Origin: Nocardia asteroides
Lineage (GTDB): Bacteria; Actinomycetota; Actinomycetes; Mycobacteriales; Mycobacteriaceae
Assembly: GCA_019930625.1 (NCBI GenBank)
Contig: CP082844.1
Location: 7,130,001 to 7,194,000 of the forward strand
Direction of reading: 5' to 3'
Length of the DNA stretch: 64,000 nt
In this document: piece after piece, positions 11,158 to 19,938 of the stretch
Numbering within the stretch: the first letter of the stretch is position 1
How the letters are laid out: each line of letters opens with the position of its first letter
Notes under the pieces: model-generated
What the model was told of the DNA's origin: nothing
Database searches by the model: none
What the model saw: only the letters and a program-made list of their open reading frames with translations
Position numbers and translations under genes: made by a program

Positions 11158-12021
11158 TCATGACCGGGATCCGATCCACATCGCGGCGCCGACCACGAGC
11201 GTGATACCGACCACCCAGATGGCCAGGCCTTCGGTCGCGGGACCGAAACCACCGAGATCCCAGCCGCCCGGGCTGTGCTCCTCGGTGGCGTTCTTGACGT
11301 AGGCGACGATGTCGCGCTTTTCCTCCGGGCTCAGCTGACGGTCGGAGAACTTCGGCATGTTCTGCGGGCCGGTGAGCATGGCGGTGTAGATCTGCTGTTC
11401 GCTCGCGGGTCCCAGCGGCGGTGCGAACTTGCCGGAGGACAGCGCGCCGCCGCGTCCGGTGAAGTTGTGGCAGGACGCGCAGTTCATCCGGAACAGCTCC
11501 GAGCCGCGGGCGATGTCCTCACCGCGCAGCGACTCCTGGGCGATCTCGCCGTTGGCGTCGCGGATCACGGTCGGGCCGCCACCGTTGGCCGCCACGTACG
11601 CGCTCAGCGCGTCGGTCTGGTGGGCGTCGAACTTCGGTGGCTTGCGCTCCGCCTGGGCCTCTTGGGCGGCCATCGGCATGCGGCCGGAGGACACCTGGAA
11701 GTAGACGGCGGCCTCGCCGACGCCGATCAGGCTGGGACCGCGGTCGACGACACCCTGCAGGTTCGCGCCGTGGCAGGTGATGCAGGACGTGTCGTAGAGC
11801 TGCCTGCCCTCGCGGATCAGCGCGGACTGGTCCTCGTTCGCTGTGGCGCGCTGCGGGTCCGGCGTGAAGGCCGATGCCAGGAAGCCTGCTCCGACGAGGC
11901 CCACCAGCAGCGCAAGCCCGCCCGCGATGCGACGGCGAACGCGGCGCTGCCTGCGCGTCTTGCTGGCCTGGCCGTTCCCGTGCGTGGCGGGCTCTGGCGC
12001 TGACGGGGGAGATGAACTCAT
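11158..12021 (-). CDS. qcrC: Cytochrome bc1 (bcc) complex diheme cytochrome c subunit
   Basis: 287 residues. One N-terminal anchor helix (about 35-55) is followed by two cytochrome c domains, each with one CXXCH heme site (CITCH and CASCH), and a C-terminal transmembrane helix ([17 protein letters not shown]). This diheme cytochrome cc replaces a separate soluble cytochrome c and contacts the aa3 oxidase directly in the supercomplex. ATG 12021 has AAAGGGA upstream. It lies between ctaE and qcrA with 85 and 73 bp spacers. Confidence 0.95.
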   Translation of the reverse strand: MSSSPPSAPEPATHGNGQASKTRRQRRVRRRIAGGLALLVGLVGAGFLASAFTPDPQRATANEDQSALIREGRQLYDTSCITCHGANLQGVVDRGPSLIGVGEAAVYFQVSSGRMPMAAQEAQAERKPPKFDAHQTDALSAYVAANGGGPTVIRDANGEIAQESLRGEDIARGSELFRMNCASCHNFTGRGGALSSGKFAPPLGPASEQQIYTAMLTGPQNMPKFSDRQLSPEEKRDIVAYVKNATEEHSPGGWDLGGFGPATEGLAIWVVGITLVVGAAMWIGSRS

Positions 12022-12106
12022 CTGTGTCCCTTTGGAGTAGACGGAACCGACTTGTGCGAAAGATCTTGGGTTCAGCCGCACCCGCTCGGCGGCGCGGCGT
12101 CCACGA

Positions 12107-12718
12107 TCAGCGGACGAAGTAGATCGTGGCGAACAACCCGATCCACACGATGTCGACGAAGTGCCAGTAGTAGGAGACGACGATCGCCGCGGTGGCCTGC
12201 GCTGGGGTGAACTTGCTCACCTTGGTGCGGGCCAGCAGGAACACGAAGGCGATCAGACCGCCGATGACGTGCAGACCGTGGAAGCCGGTGGTGATGTAGA
12301 ACACCGAGCCGTAGGAACTGCTGGAGATCGACGTCCCCTCGTGCACCAGGTTCATGTACTCGTAACCCTGGCCGAGGACGAAGAACGTGCCCATCGCCAG
12401 CGTGACGACGTACCAACGGCGCAGGCCGAACACGTCACCCTTCTCCGCGGCGAAGACGCCCATCTGGCAGGTGAACGACGACGCGACCAGCACGGCCGTG
12501 ACCGGCACGGCGAGCTTGAGGTTCAGCTCGGTCGGCTCCGGCGGCCAGTTACCGTTCGCCTGGGCGCGCGCGACGAAATACATCGCGAACAGGCCTGCGA
12601 AGAACATCAGCTCGCTCGACAGCCAGATGATGGTACCGACGCTGACCATGTTGGGCCGGTTCAGCGAATGCACACGCTGGGTAATGGCCGATCCTGGGGT
12701 CCCTACTGCGGTCGTCAC
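12107..12718 (-). CDS. ctaE: Cytochrome c oxidase subunit III
   Basis: 203 residues with five hydrophobic helices. The heme-copper oxidase subunit III signature is clear: [20 protein letters not shown] near the N-terminus, GTSI...[16 protein letters not shown] in the middle and [15 protein letters not shown] at the end. GTG at 12718 gives [13 protein letters not shown], aligning with M. tuberculosis CtaE; no strong ribosome-binding site is visible. It is first of the ctaE-qcrCAB block and divergent from the RraB-like gene, so the promoter should lie in 12719-12916. Confidence 0.94.
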   Translation of the reverse strand: MTTAVGTPGSAITQRVHSLNRPNMVSVGTIIWLSSELMFFAGLFAMYFVARAQANGNWPPEPTELNLKLAVPVTAVLVASSFTCQMGVFAAEKGDVFGLRRWYVVTLAMGTFFVLGQGYEYMNLVHEGTSISSSSYGSVFYITTGFHGLHVIGGLIAFVFLLARTKVSKFTPAQATAAIVVSYYWHFVDIVWIGLFATIYFVR

Positions 12719-12916
12719 GGGGGTAAGTATGACTCGTCGTAGTACGACGCCAGTACCCGGGTACGAAACTCGTTCCTCCGTGTCGAAAAACGCAGGGAAG
12801 GGCGGGTGATCGACCAGGCGGGGCGCAGGCTGAGCTGCGCGGCGGACCCTGGAACCGGTCGCACCCGCGACCGAACGCCCGGTCAGCATGACAGGCCCGG
12901 GTAAGGAAAACCTGAG

Positions 12917-13357
12917 ATGGAGACGAATGTGGCAGCACGATTCTGGCGACGGCTGCGGCGGCGGGACCGGAGCACAGCCCTCGAGCTTCACCAGGCTGAT
13001 CTGGTCGTCGTCGCGTCGAGCTTCGACGACGCGGAGGCGTGTTCGACCGCGCTGGCGCGCGCGACCGACCTGACACCGGACGCACCAGCGGTGCTGCGGC
13101 ACCACCTGCGCATCCCACCACGGCACATCGAGACCGTCTGCGCGATCGCCGCGCAGGACGGATACACCCCCGCCCCGCACGTCGGCGGACCGGGCACCGA
13201 CGCACTCGAGACGGTCATCCTGCAGCGGGTCCAACTCCTCGACGCCCTGCACTGCTCGCAGGAGCGCTCGCGCATGGCCGGTCTCGCCCAACGCCACGAC
13301 GGCACCGCCGACGGTTGGGACGCCTTGCAACCGGGGCCACATCAGCAGGAGCCGTAA
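12917..13357 (+). CDS. Hypothetical protein, possibly RraB-like
   Basis: 146 residues, soluble. AAGGA at 12903-12907 sits about nine bases before the ATG, and codon use matches the neighbours, so the gene is real. A basic N-terminus ([11 protein letters not shown]) leads into a strand ([23 protein letters not shown]) and the C-terminal [22 protein letters not shown], which resembles the end of the RraB/regulator-of-RNase-E fold (A..hGG.YDGW). The similarity is short and the function is inferred weakly. It is divergent from ctaE and is followed by repeat-rich DNA. Confidence 0.6.
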   Translation: METNVAARFWRRLRRRDRSTALELHQADLVVVASSFDDAEACSTALARATDLTPDAPAVLRHHLRIPPRHIETVCAIAAQDGYTPAPHVGGPGTDALETVILQRVQLLDALHCSQERSRMAGLAQRHDGTADGWDALQPGPHQQEP

Positions 13358-13432
13358 GCAGACGGCGGCGCCGTCACCGCCGACGGCGAAACCCGGATCG
13401 TGCGATTGCCGACCCGACCACCCACCCCGACC

Positions 13433-13569
13433 CCCGTTTCCAGCGAAGCGAAACCGAGCGTGTGCCGTTCGCGGCCCGGCTCGCGTCCGATCGGCCGTCG
13501 CGTGGGCGACGAAGAAGCAAGTGGCGACCACTCCGGCGCGAGCCACCAAAGCCGCGAACACCCAGCGAC
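13433..13569 (+). repeat. Intergenic repeat family, copy B (diverged)
   Basis: Shares with copy C the blocks CAGCGAAGCGAAACCGAGC, CCGTTCGCGGCCCGGCTCGC, GTCCGATCGGCC, GGGCGACGAAG, GCGAGCCACCAAAG and CCGCGAACAC. It is shorter in the middle and has lost the leading ACCACACCAG. Confidence 0.75.
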
Positions 13570-13690
13570 CCAGCCTCCGGACAAACCAGCACTGTCCAGC
13601 ACCCGCCCGAGTGGCGACCGCACACGCCACAGACACCGCCGCCACCCACCCAACAGCCGAACCCACGTCGTGCGCTTACCCCCTCACGGG

Positions 13691-13857
13691 ACCACACCAG
13701 CTCGACTCCAGGTTTCGAGCGAAGCGAGACCGAGCATTGTCCGTTCGCGGCCCGGCTCGCGTCCGAGTGGCCGCCGCGTAGGCGACGAAGGAGCAAGCGG
13801 CGGTCGCTCGGACGCGAGCCATAAGGGGGCCGCGAACACGCCGCGACGCAGTCGCGG
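13691..13857 (+). repeat. Intergenic repeat family, copy C (near full length)
   Basis: The fullest copy: ACCACACCAG, then TTTCGAGCGAAGCGAGACCG, TTGTCCGTTCGCGGCC, GGCTCGCGTCCGAG, GGCGACGAAGGAGCAAGCGG, CTCGGACGCGAGCC, AAGGGGGCCGCGAACACGCC and GCGACGCAGTCGCGG. The 14-bp arms GGCTCGCGTCCGAG and CTCGGACGCGAGCC form an internal inverted repeat, and GCGACGCAGTCGC makes a second small hairpin. Confidence 0.85.
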
Positions 13858-13928
13858 CAAATACAACCCAGCTAGGCTGCTTGCGGACGAAACTGGTGCG
13901 CGAACCAGTGTGACGGGAGATGTGTGGA

Positions 13929-14990
13929 ATGAGCGTGCGCAGCTGGCCCCAGGTGCTCGGAATCCTCGCCGACGGTGGCGACCTGGCCGCGGACGACACG
14001 GCGTGGGCGATGAACGAGATCATGTCCGACAACGCCACCCCCGCGCAGATCGCCGCGTTCGGCGTCGCGATGAAGATCAAGGGCCCTACGCCCGCCGAGC
14101 TGACCGGTCTGGCCGCGGGCATGCTCGACCACGCCCGGCTGGTCCGGATCGATGGCGACGCGGTCGACATCGTAGGCACCGGTGGTGACCGGTCCGGCTC
14201 GGTGAACATCTCCACCATGTCCTCGATCGTCGTGGCAGCGGCGGGCATTCCCGTGGTCAAGCACGGCAACCGGGCCGCGTCGTCGAAGAGCGGCGGTGCG
14301 GACGTGCTGGAGGCGCTGGGCGTGAAGCTCGCCCTCGGCCCCGAGGCGGTGGCGCGGTGTGTGCGGGAGGTCGGTATCGGCTTCTGCTTCGCGGCGGTGT
14401 TCCACCCCGCTCTCCGGTACGCCGGGGCGGCGCGCAGCCAGATCGGCATTCCAACGGTCTTCAACGTGCTCGGGCCGCTGACCAACCCCGCGCAGCCGCG
14501 TGCCGGGCTGGTCGGCTGCGCGTTCCCCGAACTGCTGCCGGTGATGGCGGGCGTGTTCGCCGAACGCGGTGCGAGCGCGCTGGTGGTGCGCGGCAACGAC
14601 GGGCTCGACGAGATCACCACCTCGGACACCACCGAGGCGTGGATCGTCTCGGGCGGCCGGACGCGCCGGACCACCATCGATCCCACTCGCATCGGCGTCC
14701 CCCGCGTGGATCTGGACGCGCTGCGCGGCGGTGATGCCGAGGTCAACGCGGGTGTGGCCCGCGATGTGTTCGCCGGTCGCGCCGGCGCGGTACGGGACGC
14801 GGTACTGCTGAATTCGGCCGCCGCGATCGTGACCTACGACTGGTCGCGCGGCGCGGGCGATCCGGAGGCGGACCTGCATACCGCGCTCGCCGCCGGCATC
14901 GACCGCGCCGCCGAGGCGATCGACACGGGCAGCGCCGCCGCGCTGCTGGAGCGCTGGGCGAAGCTGACGCAGACGCTCGGCGAGGCCTGA
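13929..14990 (+). CDS. trpD: Anthranilate phosphoribosyltransferase
   Basis: 353 residues. Transfers phosphoribose from PRPP to anthranilate in tryptophan synthesis. Family signatures present: [18 protein letters not shown] (PRPP and metal binding), [21 protein letters not shown] and [11 protein letters not shown]. An upstream ATG at 13920 is in frame, but GGGAGA at 13915-13920 is correctly spaced for 13929. trpD stands alone here, as in M. tuberculosis (Rv2192c), away from other trp genes. It converges with the Lrp-type gene. Confidence 0.94.
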   Translation: MSVRSWPQVLGILADGGDLAADDTAWAMNEIMSDNATPAQIAAFGVAMKIKGPTPAELTGLAAGMLDHARLVRIDGDAVDIVGTGGDRSGSVNISTMSSIVVAAAGIPVVKHGNRAASSKSGGADVLEALGVKLALGPEAVARCVREVGIGFCFAAVFHPALRYAGAARSQIGIPTVFNVLGPLTNPAQPRAGLVGCAFPELLPVMAGVFAERGASALVVRGNDGLDEITTSDTTEAWIVSGGRTRRTTIDPTRIGVPRVDLDALRGGDAEVNAGVARDVFAGRAGAVRDAVLLNSAAAIVTYDWSRGAGDPEADLHTALAAGIDRAAEAIDTGSAAALLERWAKLTQTLGEA

Positions 14991-15023
14991 ACCGGCGCAC
15001 GGAGCGAGCCGTCACCCGCCGGG

Positions 15024-15299
15024 CTACTCGCCCAGCGAGAACCCGGCTTCGACTTCGGCGCGCGAGTACGACTTGAACGCGATGTGCGTCGTGGTGCGCA
15101 CGACGCCCGGCGTCTTGTCGATCCGGCCGGTCACCACCTCGGCTATCTGCTCGTGGTCGCGCACCCGCACGATCGCGATCAAGTCCACGTCACCCGCGCA
15201 GGAGTAGACCTCGGCGACGCCCTCGGTGTCCGCGACCGCTTGCGCGGTCTCGGGGATGCGGCCGTTGTCGGCGTGAATCAAGACGATCGCGGTAATCAT
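15024..15299 (-). CDS. Stand-alone Lrp/AsnC ligand-binding (RAM) domain protein
   Basis: 91 residues, a single alpha-beta domain: MITAIVLIHADNGRIPETAQ, then GDVDLIAIVRVRDHEQIAEV and TPGVVRTTTHIAFKSY, the pattern of the amino-acid-sensing domain of Lrp/AsnC regulators. No helix-turn-helix is present, so it is one of the short DNA-binding-free members that may bind amino acids or modulate full-length Lrp proteins. It starts 5 bp downstream of the end of the exonuclease/GIY-YIG gene on the same strand, so co-transcription is likely. Confidence 0.85.
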   Translation of the reverse strand: MITAIVLIHADNGRIPETAQAVADTEGVAEVYSCAGDVDLIAIVRVRDHEQIAEVVTGRIDKTPGVVRTTTHIAFKSYSRAEVEAGFSLGE

Positions 15300-15304
15300 G
15301 GTGC

Positions 15305-17404
15305 TCAGCCTAAGCGGTCGAGGTAGGCCTGTTCGGTCGGTTGGGCGCGTACCGCCGCATCGGCGAGATCCGCCCAGCCGAGCCACCGCGCCGCGCCGAA
15401 TATCGGCTCGCGGTATCCCTCGGTGGTCCGCACGATCCGCACCCCGGGCCGCGCCAGCCAGCGCGCGACCAGCGCCACCTCTTCCGGCGAGGCGCCGCGC
15501 AACGGTGGGGCGTCGTCCAGGTACGCGGCGGCCTGATCCGAAGCATCGGGGCGCGATCCGACGAGCATCGACGACTCCGACAGCGGCGCCATCTCTCGGG
15601 TCGAGCGCGCCGATGCGGCCGGTGTCGAATTCTCTTGCCGCTGTGCGTGCGTCGGGTCGGCGGTGGGCGGATGCGGCGCTGTGGTGCGGTGCGAAGCCTC
15701 CGCCCCGGCTGTCACAAGGGGTTCCGTAGTCGGCTCGGCATGGACGTGTCCTAGCGTCGTCTCCCCGGCCGGATGTGCCTCGACGAAAACCCCTGCCGGA
15801 ACCACGGTCTCGGCGGACGCGACGATCTGTTCCACGATCGGCATCGGCGGCACGCCGCGCGGGGCGGTGCCCGCGCCGGCCAGACGGCCGTACCGGATGA
15901 CCGCGAACTCCCATCCGCCGTTATCGTCGGGATGCGCGGCGACCAGTTCGGCTATGCGTGCCACCGCGGCCAGTCGCTGTGTACGGCGCAGCGCGCGCAC
16001 CACCCGGGCCGCGCGGTCGCGCACGCGCGCGGCCGCTTCGAAGTGCTGTGCCCGCGAATGGGTTTCGATGCGATCGAGCATGGAACGGATCGGCGCGTCG
16101 CTGCGCCCGGCGAACAGCGCGCGCACGAGCGCGGGCGCGGGGGCGTACTCCGCCATATCCGGCACCCTTCCCCTAGATCCCGCCGGACACCCGCCGACGA
16201 GCGTGGGCGGACATTCGTGCACCGCCCTCCGGGACAATCGCGTCGTGCAGGTGCGCAGCCCGGTGAACTCCGCGATGATCAGGCCGAGGTCGGCCGCGTC
16301 GTTACGAGAGTTGAACGGTCCCAAGGCGTCCCGCGTGGGTTCCCGCACCACCGAGAACCGGGGGAACGGCTCGTCGGTGAGGGTGAGCCACCAGGCCCGC
16401 TTCGGGAACTTGGACCGGCGATTGTAGGGCGGGGTGTGCGCCACCAGCAGCCGCAGTTCGCGCACCCCCGCCTCGAGCGCGTGCGCGCACACCACATGGT
16501 CGACCCGGGTCGCCAGCGACACCATTTCCTTCATTCGGCCCCGGGTCTCCGAACCGGTGAAGTAGTTACGGACGCGTCGGCGCAAGTTCACGGCCGTCCC
16601 TATATATAGGACTTCATCGGAAGGACCGCGGAACAGATACACGCCCGGACCGGCGGGGAGATCGGCCGCGAGGACGCGTTTGGATCGCTGCCGGGGGGTG
16701 ACGTCGGGCAGATAGTCGAGCAGCTCGGTGAGACTGTGGACGCCCTGGTTCCCGACTCGTCCGATGAGCGCGTGCAAGACGTCGACGGTCGCACGGGCGT
16801 CTTCGAGGGCGCGGTGGGTGGGCTGTGTGGCGGCGCCGAGCAACCGGGCCAGCGAGCTCAATCGCACCGAGGGCGCTTCGTCTCGGCCGAGCACCCGCCG
16901 GGCCAGTTTCACGGTGCACAGCACCTGCGCGGCCGGCCACGCGGTGTCGCACTGCGCCGCGGCGGCGCGCAGGAACGCCATGTCGAACCGGGCGTTGTGC
17001 GCGACCAGCACCGCGCCCGACGCGAATTCCAGGAAGCCGGGCAGCACCGCCTCGATCCGCGGGGCGGCGTACACCATCGCGGTGGTGATACCGGTGACGT
17101 GCACGACGGCGGGCGGTATCGAGCGTCCCGGGTTGACCAACGTCGCGAACTCGCCGAGCACCTCCCCGCCTCGCACCTTGACCGCGCCGATCTCGGTGAT
17201 GCCGTCCGCCCCGGGACTGGTGCCGGTGGTCTCCAGGTCCACGACCACGAACGTGGTGTCGTAGAGCGGGGTGTCGAGCTCGTCGAAGGCCAGTTGCTGG
17301 GCAGCGGCGGGGCGCGGCGCGGGGTCGGACACGGCGTGCAGCGTAGGGCCACGGTCCGACAGGAACGGGGCGTCCCAGCGCGCCCTGATATGCCCGAATG
17401 ACAT
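15305..17404 (-). CDS. DEDDh exonuclease fused to GIY-YIG (UvrC-like N-terminus)
   Basis: About 699 residues, homologous in layout to M. tuberculosis Rv2191. The N-terminal DnaQ/Pol III epsilon-like 3'-5' exonuclease shows [25 protein letters not shown] and [10 protein letters not shown] (the DEDDh set). After about 30 residues comes a GIY-YIG nuclease domain, [20 protein letters not shown]. The C-terminal half includes a UvrB/C-like helical segment ([15 protein letters not shown]) and a low-complexity region. It lacks the rest of UvrC. A role in DNA repair is inferred. The start is uncertain: ATG 17404, GTG 17332 and TTG 17452 are all in frame and none has a clear ribosome-binding site. Confidence 0.85.
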   Translation of the reverse strand: MSFGHIRARWDAPFLSDRGPTLHAVSDPAPRPAAAQQLAFDELDTPLYDTTFVVVDLETTGTSPGADGITEIGAVKVRGGEVLGEFATLVNPGRSIPPAVVHVTGITTAMVYAAPRIEAVLPGFLEFASGAVLVAHNARFDMAFLRAAAAQCDTAWPAAQVLCTVKLARRVLGRDEAPSVRLSSLARLLGAATQPTHRALEDARATVDVLHALIGRVGNQGVHSLTELLDYLPDVTPRQRSKRVLAADLPAGPGVYLFRGPSDEVLYIGTAVNLRRRVRNYFTGSETRGRMKEMVSLATRVDHVVCAHALEAGVRELRLLVAHTPPYNRRSKFPKRAWWLTLTDEPFPRFSVVREPTRDALGPFNSRNDAADLGLIIAEFTGLRTCTTRLSRRAVHECPPTLVGGCPAGSRGRVPDMAEYAPAPALVRALFAGRSDAPIRSMLDRIETHSRAQHFEAAARVRDRAARVVRALRRTQRLAAVARIAELVAAHPDDNGGWEFAVIRYGRLAGAGTAPRGVPPMPIVEQIVASAETVVPAGVFVEAHPAGETTLGHVHAEPTTEPLVTAGAEASHRTTAPHPPTADPTHAQRQENSTPAASARSTREMAPLSESSMLVGSRPDASDQAAAYLDDAPPLRGASPEEVALVARWLARPGVRIVRTTEGYREPIFGAARWLGWADLADAAVRAQPTEQAYLDRLG

Positions 17405-17927
17405 CGGGGGGATTCGAGCGCGATACCCGGGAAATGATCTAGAAATGCGCAAATGAGATCTAGATCACAAATCAGAGAAATCTGTATCAAACATTGCGGC
17501 GAGTCCATCGAAATGAGAGTGATCCAGGCCGGGCGTGTCGGCCGCCGGTGGCCCTACAGCGTACAAACCGGCGACCATAGTGCGATTTACGGCCAATTTT
17601 CCTCTGCGACCTGCCTAAACGCTCGCCAGACCACCGCGCGGCGACCAGCCGGTTCCACCCACTGCATCCGGCTGCGGAGCGGGCCTACTTCTCGCGATTT
17701 CGCAGTCGTTATCTTTTCGTGATGCGCTGGGACGCATCTCACACCGAATCGACCGCCAATTGTTGAGCGACTCCTTTTCGCATTCCCTCTGCCTTTACAA
17801 ATCACCGTGATGTGTTCGTAACCTTTTCGAGACCTCACGGAGTCCGCCGCGCCCACTGGTGCGGCGCCGACGAAGTCCGCGGCACCACCGGGTGCGGCGT
17901 CGTGAGGCAGATTGGGAGTACCGCATC
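17405..17927. other. Long leader/promoter region of the NlpC/P60 gene
   Basis: 523 bp with lower GC than the surroundings, especially 17405-17520 and 17690-17830. No gene is seen. It contains the motif at 17817-17835, which recurs before the next hydrolase gene, and then 17836-17910, where complementary segments (CCTCACG near 17832 and CGTGAGG near 17901, CGCCGC and GCGGCG) could fold a structured 5' leader ending just before the ribosome-binding site GGGAG (17914-17918). I could not match it to a named riboswitch. Confidence 0.5.
17817..17835 (+). promoter_or_regulatory. Motif shared by the two NlpC/P60 genes (copy 1)
   Basis: CGTAACCT-N3-CGAGACCT, 92 bp before the start codon. The same two 8-base blocks with the same 3-base spacing occur at 18612-18630 in front of the second hydrolase. 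A promoter or a regulator site for envelope-remodelling genes is inferred. Confidence 0.55.
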
Positions 17928-18497
17928 ATGACGACCAACGCCGTCAAGCGTCACGCACAGCGCGCTGTTGCCGCCGGGGCCGTCGGCGCTGCCACCCTCG
18001 GGGCGTTCCTGCTTCCGGCAGCGCCCGCGTCTGCCCAGCCGGTGACCATCCCCGGTGTGGGAACCTTCGAAGTCCCGAACGAACTCCCGGTTCCGCCGGC
18101 GCTCCCGGGCGTCGAGCTGCCGGGTCCCGCTCCGCTTCCCTTCGCCGCGCCCAAGAGCTCCGGCGAAGTCGCCCTCGACGCCGCTCTGAGCAAGGTCGGC
18201 TCGCCGTACGTCTACGGCGCCGCGGGCCCCAACTCGTTCGACTGCTCCGGCCTGGTCCAGTGGTCCTACCGGCAGGCGGGCGTCGAACTGCCGCGCACCA
18301 GCGGCGCGCAGCTCGCCGCGGGCAGCCCCGTCTCGGTGGACGACCTACAGCCCGGCGACCTCGTCTCCTTCTACGGCGGCGGCCACTCCGGCCTGTACGC
18401 CGGTGACGGCAACGTGGTGCACGCGGCCACCTCCGGTACGCCCGTGCAGGTGGCGCCGATCTCCTCGATGCCGATCGCGGGCGCTCGCCGCTTCTGA
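17928..18497 (+). CDS. Secreted NlpC/P60 peptidoglycan hydrolase (short form)
   Basis: 189 residues. A signal peptide (about 1-37: basic start, AAGAVGAATLGAFLLPAAPA, ending ASAQP) leads to a proline-rich linker and an NlpC/P60 domain from about residue 80. The catalytic Cys lies in NSFDCSGLVQWSYRQAG and the His in GGHSGLYAGDGNVVHA. Such endopeptidases cleave gamma-D-Glu to diaminopimelate bonds in peptidoglycan stems. ATG 17928 is nine bases after GGGAG. The coding end GARRF-stop is part of a perfect 23-bp tandem duplication. A second, longer hydrolase follows, so the pair may be an old duplication. Confidence 0.9.
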   Translation: MTTNAVKRHAQRAVAAGAVGAATLGAFLLPAAPASAQPVTIPGVGTFEVPNELPVPPALPGVELPGPAPLPFAAPKSSGEVALDAALSKVGSPYVYGAAGPNSFDCSGLVQWSYRQAGVELPRTSGAQLAAGSPVSVDDLQPGDLVSFYGGGHSGLYAGDGNVVHAATSGTPVQVAPISSMPIAGARRF

Positions 18498-18523
18498 GAA
18501 CGGGCGCTCGCCGCTTCTGAGAA
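18478..18523 (+). repeat. Perfect 23-bp tandem duplication across a stop codon
   Basis: Unit 1 is 18478-18500 and unit 2 is 18501-18523, identical in all 23 bases (begins CGGGCGCTCGCC, ends CTTCTGAGAA). The duplicated unit includes the hydrolase stop codon; the second copy is untranslated. Lack of any difference suggests a recent slippage or duplication event. Confidence 0.9.
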
Positions 18524-18611
18524 GCAGCTGGTCGGGCCGCACCCGCGCGGCCCGGCCGCACCACGGCCCTGTGATCGTTTCGTGCTCTACTGGACACCGA
18601 CGAGGACCGTT

Positions 18612-18630
18612 CCGTAACCTAACCGAGACC
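18612..18630 (+). promoter_or_regulatory. Motif shared by the two NlpC/P60 genes (copy 2)
   Basis: CGTAACCT-N3-CGAGACCT, 108 bp before the GTG start at 18739; identical blocks and spacing to 17817-17835. Confidence 0.55.
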
Positions 18631-18738
18631 TTCGATTGATTACCCCGGTTCGCGGCTCGCAAACCACGGGTTCGAACGAAGGCCGATGCGTCGGTTTCAC
18701 GAGAGATCGCTTCACGAGAGAACGGGGCACTGCGGGCT

Positions 18739-19803
18739 GTGGCTGAACATCACCGGAGACAGCGAACCAAACGTCTCATGGGAGGAGGGCTGGCAGCCGG
18801 GATGCTCGCCGCCGCTCTCTACAGCGGCGCTCCGGCCGGCGCGGATCCGGTCGCCCTCCCAGCGACGGCCTCCGAAGCCGTGCAGCGGATGATCGATCTG
18901 TCTCGTCAGTCCGAACAGCTCAACCAGCAAGCGCTGGGAGCGGAAGCCGAACTCGAGGCCAAGCTCGCCGTACAGCGTGACGCCGATGCCCGGCTGGCCG
19001 CGAGCACCGACATGGTCGATCGCGCCCGCGACGAAGTCCGGCGGTATCAGCCGGTCATCGACCGCACCGCGATCGCCGCCTATCAAGGCGCCCGCACCAA
19101 CCGCCTGTTCGCCGTGCTGGTCAGCGACTCACCGCAACAACTGCTCGACCAGATGTCCACACTGGACGTCGTCTCGGCGCAGACCTCCGAACAGCTCGAC
19201 CGGTACGACAAGGCCACCGACGCCGCGACCGCGGCCGAATCGGCGGCCCGCGCCGCCGCCGACGCCGCCCGTTCCGCTGCGCAGAAGGCCGAGGCCGTGC
19301 GCATCGATCTGGAACACAAGCGCAGCGATCTCGGCGGCGCCATCGCCGAGGTGGTGCACGCTTGGGGCGCGCTGTCGGCGAAGGACAAGTCGGCCCTGGC
19401 CGGCTCGCCGTTCCCACCCGGGTTCGACCGGGACACCCTCCTGCAGGGCCTCGTTCCCGGCAGCGGCACCAGCGCGCTGGCGGCGGGCCTCACCCGCGTC
19501 GGCGACCCCTACGTCTGGGGCGCCACCGGCCCGGACAAGTTCGACTGCTCCGGCCTGGTGCAGTGGGCGTTCAAGCAGGTCGGCAAGAACGTGCCCCGCA
19601 CGAGCTCGCAGCAGGCCGGTTACGGCACGCCCGTCGCCCAGAAGGATTTGCAACCCGGCGACGTCGTCTTCTTCTACTCGGACATGTCGCACGTCGGCAT
19701 CTACGCGGGCAACGGTCTCATGCTGCACGCCTCCACCTTCGGCGTCCCCGTCGCGGTCGCGCCCATGGGCTCGACGCCGTTCCATTCGGCTCGGCGATAC
19801 TAG
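18739..19803 (+). CDS. Secreted NlpC/P60 hydrolase with N-terminal coiled coil (Rv2190c/RipA-like)
   Basis: 354 residues. The signal peptide carries a basic RRQRTKR start and the segment GGLAAGMLAAALYSGAPAGA. A long helical, alanine-rich coiled coil (about 45-205) resembles the autoinhibitory region of RipA-type hydrolases. The C-terminal NlpC/P60 domain (about 240-354) has catalytic Cys in DKFDCSGLVQWAFKQVG and His in MSHVGIYAGNGLMLHA. In M. tuberculosis the corresponding position holds Rv2190c. The start is GTG; no strong ribosome-binding site is visible. It is probably transcribed from its own promoter with the 18612 motif. Confidence 0.88.
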   Translation: MAEHHRRQRTKRLMGGGLAAGMLAAALYSGAPAGADPVALPATASEAVQRMIDLSRQSEQLNQQALGAEAELEAKLAVQRDADARLAASTDMVDRARDEVRRYQPVIDRTAIAAYQGARTNRLFAVLVSDSPQQLLDQMSTLDVVSAQTSEQLDRYDKATDAATAAESAARAAADAARSAAQKAEAVRIDLEHKRSDLGGAIAEVVHAWGALSAKDKSALAGSPFPPGFDRDTLLQGLVPGSGTSALAAGLTRVGDPYVWGATGPDKFDCSGLVQWAFKQVGKNVPRTSSQQAGYGTPVAQKDLQPGDVVFFYSDMSHVGIYAGNGLMLHASTFGVPVAVAPMGSTPFHSARRY

Positions 19804-19938
19804 ACGCCGTGAGCGAGCCAATCAGCGGCATTGCACTACCCGCGGCACAACCGACCGGCGACGGGCGACCGTGACCGACCCGCGCGGTCGATACGGCACC
19901 CTGGGCCTCGACACCGTGACGGCGGCGGTGACGTGCCG

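Larger units (their letters stand above)
13358..13928. other. Repeat-rich intergenic region before trpD
   Basis: 571 bp without a gene. It holds copies B (13433-13569) and C (13691-13857) of the intergenic repeat family in the same orientation, separated by about 120 bp of proline/threonine-codon-like sequence with no features. The trpD ribosome-binding site GGGAGA is at 13915-13920. Confidence 0.6.

Noticed and set aside
17405..17927. c-di-AMP (ydaO) riboswitch before the NlpC/P60 gene
   Set aside because: The location is suggestive, but the conserved core sequences of that riboswitch were not found.
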